Below, piece after piece: positions 1 to 12,236 of a DNA stretch of 64,000 bases (within the stretch, counting starts at the first letter, position 1; each line of letters opens with the position of its first letter). The translations under genes and the position numbers were made by a program. Origin of the DNA: Albula goreensis (Eukaryota > Chordata > Actinopteri > Albuliformes > Albulidae); assembly GCA_022829145.1 (NCBI GenBank), contig CM040743.1, positions 12,232,146 to 12,296,145 on the forward strand, in the 5' to 3' direction. Under the pieces are notes generated by a model. It was not told where the DNA came from. It saw nothing but the letters and a program-made list of their open reading frames with translations, and did no database searches.

Positions 1-3000
1 CTGCCTGAATATGAAGCTGCGGTGCATTCTGCTCTCAAAGTCTATGCTGGTTGGCTAGACTGAGATGAAATAAGAATAGACATATTTTAACTAATCACTG
101 TAGGCTTAAAAATAAAAATAGATGTTTTTTAGGATAAATACAGTTGATTCTTTACATTTTGTATCAGTTATAGACTGAAAACACACCAGACTGATTTGAA
201 AAATTGCTGTTTGTGCAGCAGTGCAGTTGGTGTATCATTGGAATTGCTGTTGATGAATCAAAGGAAAAGATATCTCATTACACCCCTAATATACATATAC
301 ACTGTACGTTACACACACAGAGACTTCAATAAAAGCCAAACAGAATACTGGCTAACTTCCTACAAGAAAGTGAATGCTTTCAAACAACATGCACATAGCT
401 ACCAACAGTTGTTTGTACAGCAGACATAAACATTGGAGAGGCTGCAGGTGAAGTATTGGGCCTTTCTCTTTTTCCATTTCCCTACTTTATTTTAATTCTT
501 TCCATCTGAAAGAAAATAATAGTAGCCATGTTACAATGCCACTCCTCTCTATATGCAGGAGTAACCTAAAACCAGACAATGATGACAAACAGCAGTCGCA
601 GTTAAAGGAAATGCCTACCGGCAATCCATCGCACAAATGATGACAAAACAAGAGCTCAAAGCCATTTCTTCAGACTCTGGAGTCTTTTAAGCATTACATA
701 ATGACTGGCAGAGCTGAAGTAAATTAATATAAATAGTAGGGACCGAGGTGGGCGGGAGGAATCACTTTGGCACAGAATTACTCCCATGTGTGAGAGTTTT
801 AAACACATAGCACAAACTCAGGTTACCGGCAGTCAGGACAAATTCCATTCACACTGCTATCCCTTGCAGAATAAATGAGTTTTTGATTGTAGCTCACACA
901 TTCTATTTATTCATCAGTATATTAAATTAAATGAAGCCTCTTCACTGGCTTTCATCCACCACACACTTACTTCAGGCCATTAGATTCCCGCACCGAAATT
1001 GTTTCATTTGTTATAACAGGATATTGGACCTTGGGGGCGACTTACATCAGTTGCTAATGCACAGGAAAAAACAAGAAAAGATGACAGTATGTCTTCATAA
1101 GGATTGCACCGCAGGGTCCATCTAAGGTAGGTATTCCCCATGCCAATAACACTGAATCCAGACTCCAGCAGATTTTACTCAGGTATGGGTTGGGCCAAAG
1201 AGACCAGTTTTCCCTAGGCCAGGCACATACTCTAAATGTGAATTGAGAAAAATTGCTTATGAGAAAACTGTTGCACCTTCATACAAATTAAAATAAAATC
1301 CTTTGGATGCTTTCAAGTGTAAGCTAAATCTTGTTGTCCGCTGTGAGTAAATAAGGATTTTATAAAGTTATCAAAAGGGAAAGACTAAACATCCTAAATC
1401 AATGATGTATTTGCCAATACAAAACAATGTATCCCAAACACAGTAATTAACCATCTTGTCCTCATAGCTACACTTCAATCCACTGATTCAGCCACAGGTC
1501 CTACTTCACATTTAAAAGTGCAAAATGCAATATTAAAGAAGCAACCCAAAGACAAGTCAGAACAAACAGAAAAGCCTACAATGTGCATCTATTCTAAAGC
1601 TGGTTTTACAATTTAATGCATAAGCCAAACTGAACACAGCACTAAGAGGATGTGATGTAAATCCACAAGCATTCTTTTTAATCCGAAAATGTCTATTAGA
1701 TGCACAGCTCTCAGGAAGCTTAAATTAAAATATTTAGCAAAATAAATACTTGTTACGCTGCAAAATACTCCACTACATAACCCATCTGGATTATAAAAAG
1801 ATATTTTTCTCTTTTAAAAAATCTTGAAGAAAATACCCTGTAGAGAAAACAAATTGATGAACCTTATCTATACAGGACAATATTTCAATTAGGCTATGCA
1901 ACTTGATGCAAAAATGTACTACACAAGTAAGTTGCATTCTAACATACATACAAAACATGTCTACCATACTTTTGTTTTCAATCACAGTAACACACTACGC
2001 TCACAGCATATAGTAATTAGTACCTACAATGATTAACTTCAACACAACATAAATTAGATTATTTGCATAATGAAATTGCACAACAGAATGTAGGCTACTG
2101 AATTACATCTCTGCACTGTGTTGCTATGGGTTCATACTCATTGTGACCATTGACTACTCGAGTCATGATTTACACAGCTATTGATAAAAGGTCTGTTTAC
2201 ATGCATAAGCTGTTACATGTTGAGTCAGAAAATGGTCACACAATGAAAATGACTGCAGACAGCTTTTGTAAGCATGACAGATGGCAGCTGTCTCATTGTT
2301 GTAAAAGTGAACATTAAAAATAAAGAAACAAATGGAACAAAATATAATAATCAGACAAAGCATTTGTTACGTCACTAAGGAAACAAAGCTTTGAAGGCCT
2401 GGAGGCCTACATAATTTCCATATTACAGAGCATTGTAGTGTTGTAATGTGGAGTTATATGTATGTCTACTACAACACTGAATATTACAGAGAAAGCTTTC
2501 TGTGTTCCATTTATTATTTTTACTCTACTCAGAGCTTTACGTGCTTTTAGAAAATGAATAAAGTAGTGTGCAAATATCCTTCAATAAAAAGGACTATTGA
2601 TATGAAAAACCTGTACTTCCTGTCCTTGGTCTGTTATGGGATTTGTATTGCATTTTGCATGTAGGTTTCCTTTGTAAAAAATAATGCATGTGGTTACTGT
2701 TTGGGTAAACTTTAGTATAGGGGGACCAGTAATGGTTCAGGATGTACATGGATGTTACACATAAATGTCAATGTTCTCATTTTAAAAATCAATGTGGGGA
2801 GACTACACCACAAAAAACTTCCATACAAGACAGTAGCAATACAACCATAAGGGAACAAGTCAAGCTAGTTCAAAAAAAGTCTTTTTGCCAATCGATGCCC
2901 TCACTAGAATTGATATTGATGTATCAGTTGACTCATTTAATTGTAACAATCCTACTGTAACCTCATGTTTTGAGCTGTGAAATTCTTGTTTCTCTTTGGG

Positions 3001-6000
3001 GGGTGGGGTCTATGATCTATGGCCACCTCTCCAAGTTGCTTTCTAAAGTTGATACAAAAAGGGAATGAGCATAGATTCCCAACCCCCCAAACAACAAATG
3101 AGAATTTTAATTCAGAGGTAACAGTAGGGGTACCACAATTTATTATAAAAAATAAAATATGTAAAAACATTCATCAAATCTGTATTCGACTAATGTTTTT
3201 ACAAATTATATTTGTGATAAAGAAGTTACTATATTATATCAGTTCACATTGAATCATCTTGTATCAAATCATTTTAACTGAACCAATATCATCACTGTGT
3301 AGTATCACCATGTACCTATAGATATTGCACCTATATTGTATGTGCATCAGAAATAAGCAAATCCTCCCTTCTCATCAGATACTAAAACTCATCAAAAATG
3401 GCAATACCTTTTCAATGTCTGTGTGGCATTCACTGCAGTGTTTATAAACAGCTAATAAAAAAATGTGTGTCTCTCTAAATCTGGTAAGGCATTTTTATTA
3501 CTTTCTAAATATGCATCACACAGGCCAGCTTGGTGTCCCGCATAATTAACACACAGATTTGCCTAGCGGTGATCCACAAAACCACTGTATTGCAAATCTG
3601 AAGAGGTGGCAGTATTGAGAATCAATGGCATGTATTGGCTTTCACCCTGACAGTGATACAGCACTGCTGCAGGGGAAACAGTAAGAGAGGAGCAGCAATT
3701 CAAAGGACTAAGAGAAAGAGTCAAGGCAAAATACCCCAGTGGTTGCTTGTTGTATTGATGGAGGCCCTGTTTTTAGCATTGAAAACAGAACAGACATCAG
3801 TAATAATTACTTTATTTTGTTAAAAAAAAATAGCTGGTGATTTTGCCAAAGGGAAAAGTTCTGCTTCAAATCTGATTAAGTGGGGTAGCCAAAGGTTTTC
3901 AAAAAAAAATCTAAATGAAGCCTAGCCAAAGACTTGTTGAGAAACCCCACTTCACTCATTGAGCTGACATTGCAGTTCAAAAATGATCCACATTTAAAAT
4001 TCATACACATCCATGTTCATCACAAGAACAGTGGAGTATATTTGTTGCCATTGGCTAGAATCCCAACCCCATCCATTGGCTCTATAGCATTCAAATAACA
4101 GTTTTATGAAGTTAAAGTTTGGAGTACTGAGTAGATGGAGTCAATAGAATGTCAAGACATCAAAGCCAGCTCTATTAAAAAAAAACAGTTCTGAGGGTGA
4201 CCTCATGCAAAATAATGACTCATTAGAAGGCTGTTGTCTGAATCAGCTAATTTGACAGTGCTTCAACACTAGGCCAGGGAATAACACTAATACAGGGGAG
4301 ACTCTCTTAATTCACACTAGGCACACTAACGACAGCCAGATTCAAAACACTTGGACATGACACCGCAGCCTACCACAGTAGAAAGCAAAAGACAAAGACT
4401 TCCTATTCTTTAGCTAAGATCCCATTTTCAACTGTGCACAAGTTTACCAACGACATTCATTTAATGTGTAACCTCAGGTAAATACTTGACAAAAACAATA
4501 AGAGCGTCACTTTGATATTTCCTTTGAAAAATTACTTTTCAGTCCAAAAGCTTTTATGCGAATAAAACCTTGGCTATGTTGTTAAAAAGCGCCCACACTG
4601 GACCCCTCTTCATGGTCAAGTCAACAAGCAACACACAGCTAAGCCTGTTTATGTAGTGACAGTTACACGTTACAAAGCTCAACAAATTAAGTATCTGCGA
4701 CAAAATGCAATTGCAGCAAAAAGCCAACGCGAAATGTAGTGCTGTCAAATACACTGAATAGAACAGATATCTACATTTAAATCAGCGTGTTACATCAGTT
4801 TAAGCACAGCTGAGTGGGTAAGTTAGCAAATACGTGCTACAGTATTACTGTTATTCTAGATACGCCATTCAAGCCAAAAACGATAGCCTACATTAATTTC
4901 TCTGTTGATAGGCAGAGTATGGCTAAGCATCTATTTTGCCCTTTTAACATCATTAAGCTATTATCGGACGCGGCACACACTTTCAAAGCAGTGATTAAAA
5001 GGGATGAAGTTTTAAACTATTTGCTTAAGTAACTCGTGACGTGAGTGAACAGAAACCAGTATATCGGTGCCTGAAAATGATATGTAAAAATAAGAAATGG
5101 TGACCGTACAACGTCTAAATGTAGCGTTCTTTCTTACAAACGTTTGGCTAGCTATTTGGCTTCTCAGCCAGCCAACAGCAAACAAAATATTTACCAGCGG
5201 CGAGATTTCTGTTCTGCTCAAAGCCCCGTTAGCAAAGACAACAGTAGCTCTCTGTGCCTCCCTACCCCCAGTCATTTGCCGCAGTAGCCAAACTGTTCAC
5301 ACTTTATCTCATCTTCGGAAAATCAGAACTTGTGCAGTACACAATTGCTTACATTTTAATGCAATTTATTCAAATAATTGTTAAATATCTGTCCACAGCT
5401 TTTGGATTTCATTCGACGTTGACCGAAACAGATGACGGGCAGTACTAAATTGTTATGATTCGTCATATCAATTTCAGAACAAATGTAGTGGCACTCGTAT
5501 ACTGACTTAATATAACAGTGTAGAAATGAGAAGATTCTTTAAAAATCAATGGTACAGACGCGCATCTTGCCTGTAAATCAAGTGGTCCCCCCAAAAGAAC
5601 AAGAAAAACAAACCGTTCTCCCAAATGGTACAAAGAAAACAAAGCAATCAATAAATATCACGTTGAAAAGTTTGTCACCCGACTGAACCAAATTACACGA
5701 CCATAGTCAAAGTCCAGTGCTCAAAAGTTTCAAATTGCATTGTGTAGTTTCTTCTAACTTAAAACTGTACGTTTTTTGTTCACAGCCGGACTGGTGTAAG
5801 TCTTAAATGTATCCAAGCGTACTGGCGATTTCTTCTGCATTTAGAAGAATTTGTTGAAATAGTTATATATGATAAAAATTGATATTTTCCAGTACCTCAT
5901 ATCATGCGGGTCTTTCTATCACACTTTGGTCATTCTATTCCCTTTGAAATGATTACTACTGTAGAACAGAATAGATGATTCAATGTAACTAGACTACATC

Positions 6001-6080
6001 AGACCGGCTATTGCCACTAATTTGCAGAGGAAGTTCGCTTCCCTGACTCTCCTCCGTGGAGTATTTGTTTCAAAACTTAC
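1..6080. other. Non-coding stretch, probably the first intron of the gene starting at 6140
   Basis: I find no coding exon here on either strand. The open frames are short, mostly lack ATG starts and show no recognisable protein. The sequence is AT-rich with scattered A and T runs. If the signal-peptide exon at 6081-6140 (minus strand) is real, this stretch is its first intron and the rest of the gene lies beyond the left edge of the window. The segment around 4900-5300 has more CpG than its surroundings, but I cannot assign it a role. Confidence 0.5.
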
Positions 6081-6140
6081 CCTTTCCCCGGTACAAAAGA
6101 CCGCCACGCAGAGGGTCAACATTATCCAAATGTTCCTCAT
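6081..6140 (-). CDS. First coding exon with signal peptide, gene not identified (partial)
   Basis: The minus strand has an ATG at 6140 opening a 20-codon exon. It encodes MRNIWIMLTLCVAVFCTGER and ends at a consensus donor (GTAAGT, plus-strand 6075-6080). A short basic N-terminus followed by a hydrophobic core and a small-residue end (C-T-G) is the form of a secretory signal peptide, so the product is probably secreted or a type I membrane protein. No downstream exon can be recognised in 1-6080, so the gene must continue beyond the window. I do not recognise the family from 20 residues. A chance ATG beside a good donor is possible, but signal-like composition, donor and the upstream CT-rich GC-richer segment all point the same way. 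Confidence 0.45.
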
Positions 6141-6420
6141 TATTCCTTGGACAAATGCGTGATGGTACGAACGAAAATTAAACCCTACTCCTTCAGCCGC
6201 GGAAAGCCTTTCGCCTGTTCCTCGTCCCCCTCTTCACTGTTAGCAACTCTCTCGCTCCCTCTGCGCTCGCTCGCTCCAGCACCCCCCACACACCTCCCCC
6301 TCCTGCTCCTGCTCCTGCTTAGGCTCTTGCTTTCTCGAATCCCACCGGATACGTGTTGCTCTTTTATTATTCTTCCGCGCACTTGTTCTTGGAAAAGTGG
6401 ACACACTTTGTGCCAAATTC
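6141..6420 (-). promoter_or_regulatory. Probable promoter and 5' untranslated region of the signal-peptide exon
   Basis: The segment directly upstream (minus-strand sense) of the ATG at 6140 is purine-rich on the minus strand (CT-rich on plus) and has more GC and CpG than the flanks, for example CCGCGG near 6198-6203. That is typical of a vertebrate first-exon and promoter region. No TATA box or clear start site is visible. The open frames on both strands here come from the low-complexity CT tract and look accidental. Confidence 0.3.
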
Positions 6421-9400
6421 GCAAGTTGATACTATTCTGTTTTTATGCACCGTACAACCGGAACTCAAGCCTGCACTTCTTGCACTTGAGTGTTGTGTTA
6501 TTATTGGTAGGGACGCTGTCCGTTACAACAGGCTAGGCATATGAGGTCATATCACGCATCATGCAACACAGGGGTACTAATGTCAGCCTTGTGATGGTAG
6601 GGAAGAAATAACAGGTCTAATGAGTCAGAGTCGCTACAGAGATTGACAGGCAATCTTACTATATAGAGGCATTCAAGCTAGTGGGTGAAATAGTTAAGTG
6701 GATATTCTTTTATAACGACACACCTTTTCCATCATAAAATCAAAGGAGATTATTACTTATTAGAATCACCTCTCTTTGTGGGAGGCTCATAGTTTAATCC
6801 ACGATTGCATAATAGCAAGATTAGTTTGGCGCCCGTTTTATTTTTTAAAAAACTATTTCTGTATATTGTTTTATTTGTTTTCCTTTGAATTTGATGGTTT
6901 GCGGCAGTAAAGTAATATTGTCTCCTCTTTCCCTTGATTTCGTGTGTCATAGGACATATTCAGCCCCTACCGTATTGATTTGGAGATTATCTAATCCCCC
7001 ACCGGCGGATTTTGTCTCCCCCCACCGATGAATACCCTCATATATCTGTTACTTAACCATTCGTGGCGTGGATGATACGGTAAAAAAAAAAATATTAGGA
7101 TAATGGACTCTAAAAGCCAAATGGTTGTTCTGTATTAGGAAAGATGGACTTATTTTTTTAACTGATCACGAAAACTGCACACATCGCTTAAAATGTCCTT
7201 GAATGCTCATTACGACCTAAAGGTAAAATTCAAATGGCATCCAGGAAACTACGGATTGTACAGGATATGTTTACTCTGACTTACATCATACATCATCTAA
7301 GGTGATGTATTTTTCTGACCTCAAGTACTTTGCTGCACTCCCTGGACTCTCTTATTCAAAGTTGAGACAATCACACTAACAGTCTTGAATTTATTTGCAT
7401 CGCACATCCATGTCATAAAACATCGAAGGCTTGAAAAATAGAAGATGAAACAGCTAAGTGTGGACCACCAACGTTCTACATGTCATTTCCACCAGGTCTT
7501 GCAGTGTAGGTGTAATTAAAGTAAAGCTATAATTTGCTTGTTGGCTCATCATGTCACCACCATGCATGTCACAGCATGGCCTAAAATGTACTGACTGCTA
7601 AAGACCCATGCCACTCTTCCAGTACTAGTTTACTGCATTTATTTTTATTCTAGGAACACATGTAACTTCCATCTGACAAGTTGAGAAAAGAAAGAGAATA
7701 AGGCTGTGGACTTGAAGAGAGTTACAGGTACTTCACTGTTGTCATATTCTGCAGAAAGGCATATGAAAAGACATTTGCAGTTCAACAAGGATGTAAATAA
7801 CCAACTTTTTATCTTAAATAAAAAGGTAGAATACATGTGCTGGAAGTAAGTGCTCCTCCGTAATTGTATGCACAAGATCAGTAAAGTCATAAAGAGACAT
7901 ATTGAGTGGTGGGCATTAAATTTGCTGTCTAACATCAATTTCTAGTACAAGTCTATATTTCACTCAACTATACCTCAGGCCAACAGTGAATTTGTTTTGT
8001 ACTCATTACTGCTTTGTACTTAAATTGTAGAAATTACTATATCTATGGTTATTAGTAAAATATCAAATGTTTTACGTAAGTGTTGGAAATTGAATCGAGT
8101 ACAAATCTTGAAAAACATGGATGTTAATTAGTTTGCATTTAAGTTTGGCATTGTGTGCATTTCACAATAGTGGCATTAATTTCAGAATTAAAAAAACACG
8201 GATATTTCTGAGGATGCAAAAGAAAATGAATTGTTCGGAGTCTGTTTTGTGGAATTTTACAAGGTGGGCACACCTAGGAAATATTACTAAAACTAAGGCT
8301 AAAACCACAGAATAATAACAATGCATTTTTATACCGTTGATGTTGTTCTTTAAAACAGTTCAGCCATATCTATATGAGGTTTTATACCATGTTGATAAAG
8401 GTGGATTTGCCAACAGCCAGGTGCATATACTTCCTACTGTGGCTAAGTACATCTCATAATTACAGGCTTTTGTAGTTGCAGTGTGAAATTACTAACACCA
8501 TATAGGCTGTGAGAACAAATACCTCCACAAATTCCAACATGGTACAGCGCAGTGTGTGGCTTTAAATGCTCATAATTAAACAGTGGGTCAAGATTTTGGG
8601 ATGGTTTGAACAGTGATACCGGCTAAATTTTTTTTTCTTTCTTTACTGTGATATCTTTATTTAAATGTCTGAAATCACATTCAATGAAGCTTGATAAGAG
8701 GCTACCAACAAGCGACACATCTTCGGTTGCAAGACTTTTGGCTGAAGGGTTAAATGACTGCATTAAGGGTTGATTAAGCAACTTTTTGAATTCCTTATCA
8801 CAACTGAGCACTGAATATAACAATGTAGTTAAATATATTAGTCTCAGAAAATGAAATAAAAAAAATGAGAAACTGTGAACTAGGCAGTCACATGTTTTAT
8901 TTTACATTAAACTGTTAATGTTGCCTATGCTTTCTACACCCTTATGTTTTGCAGTGTACCATTATCACCTATTTACTAATGTCTTTCTATAACCTCTCAA
9001 ATGAAACACTTTTATCATATAGCCAATGATAGCTACTGTACTCCCTATTGGGACTTGATTCCTGCCTCCCTTGTCTGATCCTACACTAAATCACTCTGTG
9101 AGAGACCTCATCCCTCAGCTCTGGCTCCACCCCCTTCCCCCCTGTCTGCCCAGCAGGTTTAACATTGTGTCCAGTGGTCCAGATTATCCTGCCAATTAAG
9201 GTGATGATAAAGCTCCTTCTGCTACTACTCCTTCTCCTCTTCATCGTCTTCTCCAACATCCTCATTCCTTTCTTCTGTCACAATCAATGTCAGAGTGTTT
9301 TACAGTATGTGCAACATTTTTAAGACATTTTAAAACATTTTTAATACAATATCTTCAGCAAAAAACAATTGATAAACATAGGTGTGCATTCCTGCGTGAG

Positions 9401-10670
9401 GACCAGAGCATGCAGCACATCCAGAGTATGCACACATATTTCTATATCAGCTGCACTGTAAAATATCAATAAAACAACTGAGCTTGAGTTGAGATAAGGA
9501 TTTGGTTTGGTGGCAAAATGCATTCTGCTGAAAAAAAGCTGTATGCCAGACCTCACCTCAGTCTAAGACCAACCTGCACTGCAGGGAGCTATGACTTCTG
9601 CACCAACCTGATATTAGTAAATGAACATACTATAGGGCTACAGCTGCCTGATGCTGGATGGAAAATAGGGCCTCGAGATTCCTGCTGGCACTAGCAAGAG
9701 CTCTTATTTATCGCAGGTGTTTCCCTCACATTAACGTTTAATGAGCTGGGGGGAGGGGAAGACACTGCACAGCAGTTTATCACACGCTTACATTGCAGCC
9801 AAAAATCCAGTCAATAAATCCCTCTGTAAGACAGACAGAGCCACAGAACCATCACCTGCTGTGTGGCTCCCTGGGAGTGTGACATCTGTCTCCAGTGTAA
9901 TTCTCATCCACTGAATCAATGAAACCTGCAATCCACTGTTCCTTAAACACAGGTATATATGTGTATAGGGTGTTCTGAAAGCAGAAACAGAGAACAACTC
10001 ACTCTTTGGTAGGAATAGCTAAGAAAGTGTTCTCTCGGTGCGTGTACATGTATGTCAGTCATTACATCACAAATCAATGTCCCTACCTGACACCCTGTGC
10101 TTTTCCAGGTTAGATTTTGTGCACAGCTGTGACTATGTATATGATGAAACTATCTGAAATATTAAGGTTCTTGCATTAACATCGTGTGTGTGCTATGTTC
10201 CTCTGAACCCCTGGGGGTACTTTCAAAGTCAGGATATTTTCATGAACATTAAATGTTCTCTACTTACCACCTCAAGTCCCTATACTGCACCTTTAAGGTT
10301 CAAACTCAAGAGAGTACTTTGCTGGATTTTACATACCTAATTTCTAAACGTTCAGTTCTATTACACAGGCTGTTCCATTTGCCTGTCTGTTCCAGTGGTG
10401 CTGAGTACAGAGCAGTACAGAGGGAGACAGGCAGAGTCACATAGGAACCAAAGAGACAAATAGGAACCAACCTGAAAAGAAGTACAACAACAAGTTACAA
10501 TATAATTGATATGATAAAACATCAATTGCAAGTGAAAGAAAGAATCACTGCATGGGTGTGATGCAGTCATTTGTGAAGCAACTGAATTATTTGCTTGCCA
10601 CACAATGATACTACTTCCGGCACTCTTGCATAGAGTATGCGGGAGTGAATTGTAGGTATACTCATGAGCC

Positions 10671-11045
10671 ACCACTAATTGATGGGATGTAGATACTTGC
10701 TAAGTACTAGCGTTGCCAGCTGGTGATTGTGAATCCTCTCCCTGCACACTTGCCAAGTGCATGTGAGACTGTATTACCAAAACAGTTGAGAGTCACTGCT
10801 AGTTGACGTCATGCAGATGCTTGCCAAGTATCTGTGGTAAATTGCCTGTGAGCTAGGCAACTGTGCTCCCATTCTCCTGGGCGCTTGTCAAAGTGCATGT
10901 GAGACCGTTTTGCTGAAAATGTGAGTGAGCCACTCCAAGTGGACATGATCCAGGTGCTTGCCAAGTAGCTATGGTAAATAACCAATAGTGCTGCTGCTCT
11001 CTACAGACTCCCTAAAAACAGTCAAGAGCATCTGCAAGTGGATAT
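10671..11045. repeat. Diverged minisatellite, three full units plus a partial one
   Basis: Similar segments recur at about 10671-10794, 10795-10930, 10931-11028 and 11029-11045. Each unit carries the pattern ACTnnnAnTTGA/AGTGGA, then GATGCTTGCCAAGTA, then TGGTAAAT. Two units also share CAAGTGCATGTGAGAC or AAGTGCATGTGAGACC with the same spacing. Unit lengths differ (about 124, 136 and 98 bases), so the copies are old and carry indels. The array is non-coding. Confidence 0.6.
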
Positions 11046-12201
11046 TAATTAACACAGCAGGTACACCCTTACATCATCATCACGGACAGGTATGTCAATG
11101 CATGCAATAAGAACAATCAGCTTCTTGTACTATGCATGAAGATGTTACTAAAGATGAAGCAGGACCTTAAGATGAAATCACCAGCTTTTGAGCAGTGAGT
11201 AACACTGATGTGCCAACACTCTTTGCTTTCATCACCAGCCAGTTCTGCTTTTGTCCCTAAAGGTAAGCCACAGTGCTTCACCGGTAAATGTTTTTAAACC
11301 AACTGTGACTGTGATGTGATGTATTGAGATGGGCCTTCAGGTTCATTGCTCAGCATGACTTTAAATGGAGCAGATTTTGAGGAGCTAAATAAAGTAGCAT
11401 ATGAACTTATTTGTTCTGAGGCAATAAGGTTGCTGGGCAACGCCACTTTAACATGAAGAACATGGAATTCAAAACAACCAATGCAGGATTTTGAAGTTTG
11501 AGTTTACTATTCAGTCAGGACCAACAGGCAGCCATCCCAATCTAGAATGACTGATCTGAGTAGCATTTGGGTGACGTACTGCATTCATTTAGAACAGCAC
11601 TGCAAGGGGAGTCAAGGTAGTGCCCTCTTCTAAGTGTTCCAACTGATGGTGGACATAGAGGGTCACTTGCCCCTACATGGGGTGGTTAAGATGACGTACT
11701 GAAGACATAACAACGCATATACAACTGAAACAAAGACAGGATACAAAATACTTTCAGAAAAGAAAAAGGGAAAATGACTGTCACACAGAGTCATATGCTT
11801 TTAATGTGGGTATGGTGGGTGTATTATTTGGCTTATGTATTATTATTATTATTAATGTATTTATTTATGTAGATGTAAAGTGTAAAGTTACAAGGACTTT
11901 TTTGTTATAATAATAATATTAATATTTATCATAGCTGCTTTCATACAAATTAATAGCTCAAAGGTAACAAAAACCACAATATGAGACTATAAGTTAAAAA
12001 AAAACTATACAACACAAAATAACAAAGACATCCCTCTTCTAAACTATGCAGGCTGAGTAAATTAACCAATTTAGCCAAATTCAGCTATCTGAAAATAAAT
12101 TAATTCCCTGGAGCAATTATGCAAAGAACAAAACTGAGCTGCTGCACTTTTAATAGAAAGACTATAAATTCCCTTGCTTTTTCTTTAACCCATTCTCTTC
12201 T

Positions 12202-12236
12202 ATGGTAACCATATTGGTAACCATATAAGGTTACCG
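12202..12236. repeat. Short direct and inverted GGTAACC repeat
   Basis: GGTAACCATATT is followed at once by GGTAACCATATA and then by AGGTTACC, the reverse complement of the GGTAACC core. GGTAACC is nearly palindromic itself. It may be a slippage product; no function is suggested. Confidence 0.45.

Noticed and set aside
6147-6536. 129-codon plus-strand frame and 79-codon minus-strand frame over the CT-rich tract
   Set aside because: Leucine/proline-rich and Arg/Glu-rich translations are products of the low-complexity CT tract. Better explained as promoter or 5' leader sequence.
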